Shown here: piece by piece, positions 42,469 through 50,557 of the stretch
How the letters are laid out: each line of letters opens with the position of its first letter
How positions within the stretch are numbered: position 1 is the first letter of the stretch
From: Parashewanella sp965200795
GTDB lineage: Bacteria; Pseudomonadota; Gammaproteobacteria; Enterobacterales; Shewanellaceae
DNA: 64,000 bases
NCBI GenBank assembly: GCA_965200795.1
Contig: CBDAVB010000001.1
Span: forward strand, 62,001 to 126,000
Reading direction: 5' to 3'
Translations under genes and position numbers: made by a program
The notes under the pieces: model-generated
The model's database searches: none
What the model was told of the DNA's origin: nothing
What the model saw: the letters and a program-made list of their open reading frames with translations, nothing else

Positions 42469-42900
42469 TATGATGCGAGATTATAAGAGTTTGTCTCATA
42501 CGAGGTGGGATTGTAAATACCATGTAGTATTTATCCCCATAAAGAAGACAAAAGTTGATATTTGATGCAATAAGAAAACATCTTGGTCTTTCATCAATTA
42601 GCCAACCAAAAAGGTGTAGTGATTGAGGAAGGGCGCTTAATGAAAGATCACGTTCATATGTGTTTAAGTGTTCCGCCAAAATATGCGGTTTCGAATGTGG
42701 TTGGTTTCTTGAAAGGGAAAAGCGCGATTTCAATTGCCCGTAACTTTAAAGGTAGGCAGAGAAATTTTGCAGGAGAAGAGTTTTGGGCACGTGGTTATTT
42801 TGTTTCTACAGTTGGTCTGGATGAAGATGTTGTAAAGGAGTACATCAGAAATCAAGAAAAGGATGATGAACAACGAGACCAACTAAAGTTTGGAATATAG
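42469..42900 (+). pseudogene. IS200/IS605-family TnpA, frameshifted
   Basis: The frame begins MMRDYKSLSHTRWDCKYHVVFIPIKKTKVDI, the N-terminus of an IS200 transposase, and then meets a stop. The rest resumes in another frame: HQLANQKGVVIEEGRLMKDH then VHMCLSVPPKYAVSNVVGFL, GEEFWARGYFVSTVG and VVKEYIRNQEKD. Compared with intact enzymes a small deletion lies near 42560. Downstream hairpins (gtgcgctttgagcgc; cctccggcttagccggagg, 42902-42970) are the IS200 right end. Confidence 0.88.
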
Positions 42901-42979
42901 TGCGCTTTGAGCGCAATTAAAGCCCTTCGAGGGCGTAACCCGATAAGCCTCCGGCTTAGCCGGAGGTAATTTAATTTCC

Positions 42980-43203
42980 TACGCACCACAACCGGCAAAG
43001 TGGCGGAGAATGCCTCCGTGATGAAGCAGGTACAAAATAATACCGCCGAACAAGCGCTCCTGGGTGACTTCCCGGAGGCGTTTGATAACGCCGTAATGGA
43101 CAGCGACGAAGCCCGCCAGGAAATGATGATGCAATATCTGTCAAACCCTCTTTTAGCGGCGAGTTTAAGACGATTAGCGTTTGATGTATTGAAAAGCGGG
43201 TAG
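42980..43203 (+). pseudogene. C-terminal fragment of a type I restriction HsdR-like protein
   Basis: The frame TGKVAENASVMKQVQNNTAE then QALLGDFPEAFDNAVMDSDE and MMMQYLSNPLLAASLRRLAFDVLKSG matches my recollection of the extreme C-terminus of HsdR restriction subunits (NN-x-EQALLGDFP-x-A-x-D-x-A-x-MDS). Nothing upstream belongs to the gene: it abuts the IS200 end. So only ~70 residues of a lost restriction system remain. Confidence 0.6.
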
Positions 43204-43224
43204 ACGCCTGCTTTTGGAATTCAG

Positions 43225-43420
43225 GGATGCCGCGGCTCAGCTACGACATCCCTTACGGCGTTAAATCCGATTATCGGTTACCTAAAAGCGGCTGATTTAG
43301 CTAAAAAAGCCTATAATGAAAGACGGCCTGCACTTGAAGCTGCCGCTGAGAATACCGATTTATCTGTTGCGGAGTTAGCGAATTACTTAACCCGGCAAAG
43401 GTTACACTCGCAGGGATTCA
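43225..43420 (+). pseudogene. C-terminal fragment of an aspartase/fumarase-superfamily lyase
   Basis: In one frame the sequence reads SLTALNPIIGYLKAADLAKK then AYNERRPALEAAAENTDLSVAEL, the C-terminal segment typical of aspartase/fumarase-type lyases (TALNP-x-IGY-x-x-A). No other part of the gene is present. It is wedged between the HsdR-like scrap and the azurin promoter region. Confidence 0.6.
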
Positions 43421-43494
43421 AGTTTAGCAGGCTGATCTGTTTCTGGTTAAAACCCGTAATTATCTTAGTAATAATATGTTAAGGAAATAAAGCT

Positions 43495-43950
43495 ATGAAA
43501 TTTAAATCATTAGTCGCTTTAGCCGTATTAGCTTTTTCATCAAACGCACTGGCCGGGGGAACCTGTTCATTTGACGTGCAAGTGATGGATGTGTTGAGCT
43601 TTAGTAAAAAAAGTATCGAAATATCCAAAGCTAAGTGCGATAAGGTTACCATCAATCTTAAGCACACGGGTAAATTGCCTAAAAAGCAGATGGGTCATAA
43701 CTGGGTGTTATCTAAGACGTCGGATGTTGACGCCATCGCAATGGCCGGAATAAAGGCGGGAGAGGGTAAAAATTATTTAATGCCCGGTGATAAGCGAATT
43801 ATCGCCGCCACTAAGTTAATCGGCGGCGGTGAGTCGACAAGTGTCACTTTTGATACAAAAGCGCTGAAGGTTAACGGAGACTATGAATATTTCTGTAGTT
43901 TTCCCGGTCACCATGTATTAATGAACGGTAAGTTTACCGTAAAGCCTTAA
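43495..43950 (+). CDS. azu: Azurin, periplasmic blue copper protein
   Basis: Periplasmic electron carrier. The 151-residue precursor has a signal peptide (residues 1-20, cleavage after SNALA) and a mature azurin fold with all copper ligands: His in QMGHNWVL, and Cys, His and Met in YFCSFPGHHVLMNG. The disulfide cysteines (GGTCSFDV, KAKCDKV) are present. A ribosome-binding site (aaggaa) precedes the ATG. It may feed electrons to cytochrome oxidase or act in nitrite or peroxide reduction; which one cannot be told here. Confidence 0.95.
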   Translation: MKFKSLVALAVLAFSSNALAGGTCSFDVQVMDVLSFSKKSIEISKAKCDKVTINLKHTGKLPKKQMGHNWVLSKTSDVDAIAMAGIKAGEGKNYLMPGDKRIIAATKLIGGGESTSVTFDTKALKVNGDYEYFCSFPGHHVLMNGKFTVKP

Positions 43951-43965
43951 TGCCGGAGATAACAG

Positions 43966-43988
43966 GAGGCGACATTTTATGCCGCCTC
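43966..43988. terminator. Probable shared terminator between azurin and rlmJ
   Basis: Inverted repeat gaggcg (43966-43971) / cgcctc (43983-43988) between the two convergent genes, with only short T or A runs next to it. It could serve both strands; weak. Confidence 0.4.
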
Positions 43989-44009
43989 TTCATCTCAACC
44001 GCGCCTTAT

Positions 44010-44843
44010 CTATTCCCGCACTAATATATCGCATTTATAAAAATGTTCCTGCCCTGTCAGTGCCTTTGAGAGCTTCGGAAGTAATGACCGCATTTTATCG
44101 TGAAGTGTCCACGGCGGATTGATGACAAACATACCTGAGGATGTCATTCCATGGCCGGATGAATCGGCGGCCAGCGCAAGTTCAAAGCGGTGAATATCCT
44201 TTATGCCGCTTGCGATGAGTTTACGTTCCATTGAATCAATATTTCGGCGTTCGACGACGGGATACCAAATGGCGTAAGTCGCGGTGCTGAACTTTTTATG
44301 CGCTTTGATGACGGTATCAACCACCCGTTCATATTCAGTTTTGATCTCATAAGACGGATCAATCAGAATCAAGGCCCGGCGGCTTGCCGTCGGCACTAAC
44401 CTGAGCATTCCTTTTAAGCCGTCACTTTTGATGATCTTAATTTTTCTGCCGCGTCCCATGTTATTGCTCAAACGTTCAAAATCCTGAGGGTGAAGTTCAA
44501 ATAACCAGGCTTTATCCCGCGGACGTAAAAATGACCTGGCTATGGATGGTGACCCCGGATAGAACTCAAATTTATCTGCCCGGTTAAATGACGCTATGGT
44601 TTCAAAGTAAGCGGCCGCTTCGGGAAAGTCGCCGGAAGATAATTTCGCGATGCCGTTCTTGTATTCCTGAAGCTTTTGCGCGTCACCGGACTGAAGATTA
44701 AACAGTCCCGCGCCGGAATGGGTGTCGATGTAATCGAATGGTTTTTCCTTTTTAGTTAAATGCTCAAGAATTTCAATCTGTACAATATGCTTGAGCACAT
44801 CAGCAAAATTACCGGCGTGAAACGAGTGTCTGTAACTTAACAA
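44010..44843 (-). CDS. rlmJ: RlmJ, 23S rRNA (adenine(2030)-N6)-methyltransferase
   Basis: A 277-residue methyltransferase with the characteristic N-terminus MLSYRHSFHAGNFADVLKHI, YIDTHSGAGLF, the SPSIARSFLRPRD region, and the N6-adenine catalytic motif ALILIDPSYEIK (DPSY). These define RlmJ, which methylates A2030 in helix 72 of 23S rRNA. Normal length, intact. It is convergent with azurin and divergent from truA, sharing a ~265-bp upstream region with it. Confidence 0.95.
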   Translation of the reverse strand: MLSYRHSFHAGNFADVLKHIVQIEILEHLTKKEKPFDYIDTHSGAGLFNLQSGDAQKLQEYKNGIAKLSSGDFPEAAAYFETIASFNRADKFEFYPGSPSIARSFLRPRDKAWLFELHPQDFERLSNNMGRGRKIKIIKSDGLKGMLRLVPTASRRALILIDPSYEIKTEYERVVDTVIKAHKKFSTATYAIWYPVVERRNIDSMERKLIASGIKDIHRFELALAADSSGHGMTSSGMFVINPPWTLHDKMRSLLPKLSKALTGQEHFYKCDILVRE

Positions 44844-45052
44844 AGGCGGCCTCAGCAGGGCGTGGAATCAAATTGCGGCATATCATCTTGAAGTCGCCGC
44901 GGACAGTCAACTTATTTTATTTGTGTTCGGGTCTTAAAATCAATGAACGGAAAGGTTCGATACACGATACCGGTAATTTTGACCGGGACAGTCTCTTAGG
45001 CTCCGGAAATACCGCGTCTTCAGGTATCAGGAGCATAAACGCGATTTGTACT

Positions 45053-45089
45053 TTGAACTCATGTTATCCTCATATAAAATGCGGCGAAA
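45053..45089 (+). promoter_or_regulatory. Candidate truA promoter
   Basis: ttgaac (from about 45053) and taaaat (about 45075-45080) with a 16-base spacer lie ~30 bp ahead of the truA ATG. Read by eye only. Confidence 0.35.
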
Positions 45090-45108
45090 TTTTATCTCAG
45101 GGACATTT

Positions 45109-45894
45109 ATGCGCATTGCTTTAGGCGTGGAATATGACGGCAGCGGCTATTTCGGCTGGCAGCGTCAAAGAGAAGTTGATTCAGTTCAGGCTCAATTAGA
45201 AAAAACCTTATCAAAAATTGCGGATGAGCCGATTGAGTTACAATGCGCCGGCCGGACGGACGCGGGCGTTCATGCCACGGGGCAGGTGGTTCATTTTGAT
45301 ACCGGCGCCCGGCGTCCGTTATCCGCCTGGACTCTGGGTGTTAACGCTAACTTGCCTGATGATATTGCCGTGCGCTGGGTTAAACAAGTTGATGAAGAGT
45401 TTCATGCCCGATTCTCGGCTACGGCAAGGCGTTACCGGTACCTCATTTACAATGACAGCCTGCGGCCGGGCATCCATCGTCACGGGGTCAGTCATTATCT
45501 AGGTGATATTGATGAAAGTCTGATGCATGAAGCGGCTCAGGCGCTTCCGGGTGAACAAGACTTTACCAGTTTTCGGGCCGTTCAGTGTCAGTCACATACA
45601 CCGTTTCGAAATGTTCATCATGTGAAGGTGAGCCGGAAGAATAAATTTATTGTGGTTGATATTGCCGCTAATGCTTTTTTACATCATATGGTAAGAAATA
45701 TTGTCGGCTCCCTGCTCGAAATCGGCACGGGCAGACAACCCGTTGACTGGATGAAAACCTTACTTGAACTAAAAGATCGTAATCAGGCCGCGCCTACGGC
45801 TAAGGCCGCGGGTCTGTATTTGGTTGAGGTTACTTATCCTGATAAGATTGGTTTGCCGAAACCACCAATCGGGCCGCTTTTTTTAGAAGATTAA
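45109..45894 (+). CDS. truA: TruA, tRNA pseudouridine(38-40) synthase
   Basis: Makes pseudouridine at positions 38-40 of the tRNA anticodon stem. MRIALGVEYDGSGYFGWQRQ is the family N-terminus; the catalytic Asp lies in CAGRTDAGVHATGQVVHFD, and FLHHMVRNIVGSLLEIG follows. The ATG at 45109 is chosen because the protein then starts exactly at the conserved MRIALGVEY; an upstream in-frame start at 45046 would add 21 residues with no family support. In many gammaproteobacteria accD and folC follow; here a MITE replaces accD. Confidence 0.96.
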   Translation: MRIALGVEYDGSGYFGWQRQREVDSVQAQLEKTLSKIADEPIELQCAGRTDAGVHATGQVVHFDTGARRPLSAWTLGVNANLPDDIAVRWVKQVDEEFHARFSATARRYRYLIYNDSLRPGIHRHGVSHYLGDIDESLMHEAAQALPGEQDFTSFRAVQCQSHTPFRNVHHVKVSRKNKFIVVDIAANAFLHHMVRNIVGSLLEIGTGRQPVDWMKTLLELKDRNQAAPTAKAAGLYLVEVTYPDKIGLPKPPIGPLFLED

Positions 45895-45901
45895 GCTTTG
45901 A

Positions 45902-46066
45902 TAAGTAGCTGACGATAAGTTTCTTCGCAATTTTGGCGCTCAGATTTGGCGCGGTACAAGGCGCGGCGCGGGGGCATAGCCGCGGCTATGTAACCGAAGT
46001 CGCAACGCCGTAGCGCGGTAAAAACGGGCATCAGAAAATGTGAGAAAACTTATCGTCAGCTACTTA
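45902..46066. repeat. 165-bp MITE with IS630-like ends
   Basis: Perfect 21-bp terminal inverted repeats, taagtagctgacgataag / cttatcgtcagctactta (18 bp shown), beginning and ending in TA, as for IS630/Tc1-type elements. The GC-rich interior has no gene. It begins 8 bp after the truA stop and ends 2 bp before the folC start codon used here, where accD would normally be. Confidence 0.92.
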
Positions 46067-46068
46067 GT

Positions 46069-47325
46069 ATGTCCTACTTAAGAATAGTTAAACCGGTTGC
46101 TATAAATGACAAAAAAATGAATCTGGACGCATGGATTGATCACTTAACGCGGCAGCATCCTGTTGAAATCGATATGGGTCTGACTCGTGTGAGTAAAGCG
46201 GCCGGTTTTTTAAATTTAACCGACTTAGGTAAAACTAAAATCATTACCGTTGCGGGTACCAACGGCAAAGGCACAACTTGCGCGTTTTTAGAAAGCATAC
46301 TTTTAAATGCCGGCTACAGTGTTGGTGTTTACAGCTCCCCGCATTTACTGAAATTTAATGAAAGAGTTCGTATCAATGGTGACGATATTGATGATTCTGA
46401 TCTGATCGCCGCATTTGAGATGATACGGGCTCATCGCCGGGATATTTCTCTGACCTTTTTTGAATACGCGACCCTCGCCGGGCTGTATATTTTTAAGCAA
46501 AAACAAGTGGATGTTGTTTTGTTAGAGGTCGGATTAGGCGGCCGGCTGGACGCGACGAACATTATCGACGCCGATATTAGTGTCTTAACCTCTATCGGGC
46601 TTGATCACCAGGCGTTCCTGGGTGATACCAGAGAGTCCGTAGGTATCGAAAAAGCGGGGGTTTGCCGCGAACACAGACCCGCGATCATCGGTGAGCCCGA
46701 CGTTCCGGAAAAAGTAATGCTGAAGCTGCGAGATATCGGCTCGCGAACGTCATATGCCGGTAAGCAATTTTTCGGAACTGAACAGGAAAACAATTGGGTT
46801 TTCAGCGGCGTCAGACAAATTGACGGCTTAGCTTACCCCAGCCTGCCCCTGCAAAATGCCGTTACCGCTATTCAGACAGTCTTACATTTGGATGACTCTA
46901 TTGCTGATGAAGCCATTCGGCAAGGCATTCAGACCGCGAATATCCCCGGACGGATGGAGCTGGTGGCAACGGATCCTTCTGTGTTTTTAGATGTGGCGCA
47001 TAACCCGCAATCAGCGAGATACTTAAAAACTCAACTGGCTAAATATCAGAATAAAAGAATCTATGCTTTGTGCGGCATGCTGATAGATAAAGACATTCAA
47101 AAGGTCATTGATGAACTTTCTGATTCAATAAGCGCCTGGAATTTTGTAACGCTTGACGTTGACAGAGGCGCGACGGCAGAAGAAATCCGTCAGTTTTTTA
47201 ACGGTTCGGCGCAAACGGGCTGTTTTGACTCGGTTGAGGCGGGCTGGAATGACCTTAAAACAAAAAATAACCGCGGACGATGTGGTAATTGTGTTCGGCT
47301 CATTTTACACTGTAGCGGGCTTTAA
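46069..47325 (+). CDS. folC: FolC, bifunctional folylpolyglutamate/dihydrofolate synthase (3' frameshift)
   Basis: Adds glutamate to folates and makes dihydrofolate. The Mur-ligase-type P-loop VAGTNGKGTT, SSPHLLKFNERVRING, FFEYATLAGLYIFK, VGLGGRLDATN and LDVAHNPQSARYL are all present. Near 47257 an apparent extra A in a run (ccttaaaacaaaaaataacc) throws the last ~20 codons out of frame; the family-like end (ITADDVVIVFGSFYTVAGFK) continues in the +1 frame to 47344. So the product is altered only at its C-terminus. The start could be 46117 (MNLDAWIDHL), since the ATG at 46069 lies on the MITE edge. Confidence 0.85.
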   Translation: MSYLRIVKPVAINDKKMNLDAWIDHLTRQHPVEIDMGLTRVSKAAGFLNLTDLGKTKIITVAGTNGKGTTCAFLESILLNAGYSVGVYSSPHLLKFNERVRINGDDIDDSDLIAAFEMIRAHRRDISLTFFEYATLAGLYIFKQKQVDVVLLEVGLGGRLDATNIIDADISVLTSIGLDHQAFLGDTRESVGIEKAGVCREHRPAIIGEPDVPEKVMLKLRDIGSRTSYAGKQFFGTEQENNWVFSGVRQIDGLAYPSLPLQNAVTAIQTVLHLDDSIADEAIRQGIQTANIPGRMELVATDPSVFLDVAHNPQSARYLKTQLAKYQNKRIYALCGMLIDKDIQKVIDELSDSISAWNFVTLDVDRGATAEEIRQFFNGSAQTGCFDSVEAGWNDLKTKNNRGRCGNCVRLILHCSGL

Positions 47326-47347
47326 AATGTTAAAACAAGGATAGTCA

Positions 47348-47919
47348 GTGTCTAATCAATTTCATAATCGTCTTGTCGGAACCATAGCTGTCGTGGCTTT
47401 AGGGGTGATTTTTTTACCTGATCTGCTTGACGGTAAGAATACCCGAAAAGAAGAAAGGCTTCACTGAAATTCCTTTAAGACCGTCATTTACTGACTCAGG
47501 CGCTAAATATGAAATGCTTGGCACGGTCGATATTCCTGTTAAGCCGGCCTCAGAGCAGCAAAAGCCCGCGCCAAAAGATACACAAAAGCGGCTCGAAAAC
47601 AAACCTGAAGTGAAGCCGTCTGATAACCCCTTACCCGACCCGGCGGCAAAAAAACCGGTCTCTGAATCTGAAATGGCTTATACCATTCAGCTGGGCAGTT
47701 TTAACAATGCCGCAAACGTAAAAACGCTGGTTTCTGAGCTGAGAACTCATGGTTTTACCGCTTATACCGTCCCCCAAAATTCCGGTTGATAAAAGATTGA
47801 CAAAAGTTTTTGTCGGTCCGGATATTTCTAAACCTAACTTGCTGAAAATGCTGGCGGAAGTTGACCGTCTGACTAAGCTGAAGGGTAAAATTGTTACCTT
47901 TAAACCTGTTGAGCAATAA
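47348..47919 (+). pseudogene. dedD: DedD-like SPOR-domain protein, two frameshifts
   Basis: GTG at 47348 opens SNQFHNRLVGTIAVVALGVI then FLPDLLDGK, the inner-membrane anchor of DedD-type cell-division proteins. The frame shifts near 47447, continuing as KKGFTEIPLRPSF and a proline/lysine-rich linker to the SPOR domain (YTIQLGSFNNAANVKTLVSEL). It shifts again near 47773 (five-C run), ending KVFVGPDISKPNLLKMLAEV ... FKPVEQ. Both shifts lie in short homopolymers. Context (folC before, cvpA-purF after) confirms identity. Confidence 0.85.
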
Positions 47920-48076
47920 GTTTTATCAAAAATTAAGGCTTAATCAGCTTAAGCCGCGGACTCTTTATACTGAAAATTAATGAGTTGATAAACAATAGTT
48001 ATTTAACTGTATACGCGTATCAATTTTTTTACGAAAGAAAGCGCCTTTACTATTGTTTTAATATTAACTCATTGAG

Positions 48077-48240
48077 TAAGTACCCGACCATAAGTTTTTT
48101 TCACTTTTCTGACGCCCGTCTTAAGCACTCTACAGCGTTACTCCTGCTTGAAATACAGCCGGTATTACCGCGCAAGAGCGCCTTGCCGAGCACTTAACCT
48201 GAACGCTGAAAATATCAAAAAACTTATAGCCGGGTACTTA
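48077..48240. repeat. 164-bp MITE, second subtype
   Basis: Terminal inverted repeats taagtacccgaccataag / cttatagccgggtactta (two mismatches). The interior includes gacgcccgtcttaagcactc and gccttgccgagcacttaa. It is complete here and split by the 12-kb island at 10484/22638. It ends 90 bp before the cvpA start. Confidence 0.9.
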
Positions 48241-48330
48241 CTTTGTTTTTATAACGGTTACTTCTTTTTTTAGGTTTAAAGCTTTGTTAGAATCTCGCCG
48301 GCAAAAAGTCAACGTAGGATTTCCCATTAA

Positions 48331-48822
48331 ATGGTTTGGATAGATTATGCTATTTTAAGCATTATCGGACTCTCGACAGTGATAAGCTTAGTCCGCGGGT
48401 TTGCTAAAGAAGCGATGTCGCTTGTTGTTTGGTTCGCGGCATTTTTCATTGCCAGTCAATTTTATCAAGATCTCGCGGTTTATCTGACTCAACTTCAGGA
48501 TGAACTGATCCGCAACGGTGTCGCAATCGCCATCTTATTCGTTGTTTCTCTTATTCTAGGTGCCTTATTAAATTATTTACTCGGACAGCTGGTTTCAAAA
48601 ACCGGCCTTTCAGGAACCGACAGAGTTCTGGGTTTGGTTTTTGGCGCGATACGAGGCGCTCTTATTGTCAGTGCCTTGCTGTTCTTTATGGATGCCTTTA
48701 CCCGTGCCCCGAGTACCGATTGGTGGCGTGCGTCTGCACTTATTCCGGAATTTGGGGTTGTGATCCAGTGGTTCTTTAACTACATAGAAACAACCTCAAG
48801 CTTTGTACCCCAAAAAATATAA
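48331..48822 (+). CDS. cvpA: CvpA family membrane protein
   Basis: A 163-residue inner-membrane protein with four predicted helices, starting MVWIDYAILSIIGLSTVISL then VRGFAKEAMSLVVW, the CvpA signature, and with TDRVLGLVFGAIRGALIV in the second half. It is encoded just upstream of purF as in E. coli. CvpA is needed for colicin V production in E. coli and for envelope stress tolerance in relatives. Confidence 0.95.
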   Translation: MVWIDYAILSIIGLSTVISLVRGFAKEAMSLVVWFAAFFIASQFYQDLAVYLTQLQDELIRNGVAIAILFVVSLILGALLNYLLGQLVSKTGLSGTDRVLGLVFGAIRGALIVSALLFFMDAFTRAPSTDWWRASALIPEFGVVIQWFFNYIETTSSFVPQKI

Positions 48823-48917
48823 AAACTGAAAGCGGCTAACCATTGGTATGCGAATAAAAAAATAACACCGCGTCAGGTTAGCTGAAACTTAAACATCTAC
48901 AATGAGGAACCCTGCCC

Positions 48918-50432
48918 ATGTGTGGTATTGTCGGAATTGTCGGCCAATCGTCGGTTAATCAAACGATTTATGATGCATTGACTGTTTTACAACATCGCGG
49001 GCAAGATGCCGCAGGAATTGTGACAGAAGATAACGGAGGTTTTCGCCTTCGTAAAGCAAACGGTTTAGTGAAAGATGTTGTCGAAGCTAAACATATGCAA
49101 CGGTTACAAGGTAATGCCGGTATCGGCCATGTAAGATATCCGACCGCCGGCAGCTCAAGCGCTTCAGAAGCTCAGCCTTTCTATGTTAACTCTCCGTTTG
49201 GTATTGCTTTTGCCCATAACGGTAATTTAATTAATACCCTTGAGTTATTGGAAACTCTCAAACGTAAACGCCGTCATATCAATACCGCTTCAGACTCTGA
49301 AATCCTGTTGAATTTACTGGCTGATGAACTTCAGCATATCAGCGGTCTGTCACTGACTCCGGATGAAGTTTTCGGGGCGGTGCAGCAAGTTCATAAACAA
49401 GTCAGCGGGGCTTATGCCGCTGTCGCCATGATTATCGGGCAAGGTCTGGTAGCGTTCAGAGATCCGTTTGGTATCAGGCCATTAGTACTCGGCAAGCACG
49501 AAACAGAGAAGGGGACTGAATATATGGTTGCTTCAGAATCTGTCGCACTTGACGCGGTAGGTTTTGAGCTTATTCGTGATGTGGCTCCGGGTGAGGCGAT
49601 TTACATTGATTTAGAGGGTAGACTTCATACCCGACAGTGTGCCCGTAAGCCGGAGCACATTCCTTGTATTTTTGAATATGTATACTTTGCCCGACCGGAT
49701 TCGACCATTGATAAAGCGTCAGTGTACGCTTGCCGCTTTAATATGGGCACAAAACTGGGTGAGAAAATTAAGCGTGAATGGGAAGAGCATGATATCGACG
49801 TTGTGATCCCGATTCCTGAAACGTCTTGTGATATCGCTTTAGAAATATCGAATACACTTGGTTTACCTTACCGCCAGGGTTTCGTAAAGAATCGTTATAT
49901 CGGTCGTACTTTTATTATGCCGGGACAGACTCAGCGTAAGAAGTCAGTTCGTCGTAAGTTAAATGCTATTCACCAGGAATTTAAAGGCAAAAATGTTCTT
50001 CTTGTTGATGACTCGATTGTTCGCGGCACAACTTCAGAGCAGATTATCGAGATGGCCCGGGAAGCCGGAGCGAAAAAAGTTTACTTTGCGTCAGCCGCGC
50101 CGGAAATTCGTTTTCCGAATGTTTACGGTATCGATATGCCGACTTCTGAAGAGTTGATCGCCTACGGCCGCTGTTCTGATCAAATCGCGAAAATCATCGG
50201 CGCTGACGGTATTATTTTCCAGGATCTGCATGACTTAGTTGAAGCGGTTCGTATGGAAAACCCGGATATTCTTCAGTTTGAGACATCAGTCTTTGATGGT
50301 AATTACGTCACTCAAGATGTGGATCAAACTTACCTTGACCATATAACTCAATTAAGAAGTGATGATGCTAAGGCTACACGAAACAGAGATATCGGAACAA
50401 ACTTAGAGCTTCATAACGTTTGTCATCCATAA
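48918..50432 (+). CDS. purF: PurF, amidophosphoribosyltransferase
   Basis: First committed enzyme of purine synthesis: PRPP plus glutamine to phosphoribosylamine. The 504-residue protein has the N-terminal nucleophile Cys (MCGIVGIVG; Cys2), the Ntn-type glutaminase domain (HNGNLIN, ASDSEILL), and the PRPP-binding loop VLLVDDSIVRGTTSEQII in the C-terminal transferase domain. Length is normal and the frame intact. A good ribosome-binding site (gagga) precedes it. Confidence 0.97.
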   Translation: MCGIVGIVGQSSVNQTIYDALTVLQHRGQDAAGIVTEDNGGFRLRKANGLVKDVVEAKHMQRLQGNAGIGHVRYPTAGSSSASEAQPFYVNSPFGIAFAHNGNLINTLELLETLKRKRRHINTASDSEILLNLLADELQHISGLSLTPDEVFGAVQQVHKQVSGAYAAVAMIIGQGLVAFRDPFGIRPLVLGKHETEKGTEYMVASESVALDAVGFELIRDVAPGEAIYIDLEGRLHTRQCARKPEHIPCIFEYVYFARPDSTIDKASVYACRFNMGTKLGEKIKREWEEHDIDVVIPIPETSCDIALEISNTLGLPYRQGFVKNRYIGRTFIMPGQTQRKKSVRRKLNAIHQEFKGKNVLLVDDSIVRGTTSEQIIEMAREAGAKKVYFASAAPEIRFPNVYGIDMPTSEELIAYGRCSDQIAKIIGADGIIFQDLHDLVEAVRMENPDILQFETSVFDGNYVTQDVDQTYLDHITQLRSDDAKATRNRDIGTNLELHNVCHP

Positions 50433-50557
50433 AGGCTGAACATAAAAAATCAGCCGGACGCGTAAAAGTCCGATAACCGTATCCTGTTTAATCAGCAAGT
50501 CAGTTAAACTTTACTTATTTGTTTGGTGAATGTCTGACGCTCATAAACTGTCTAAGT

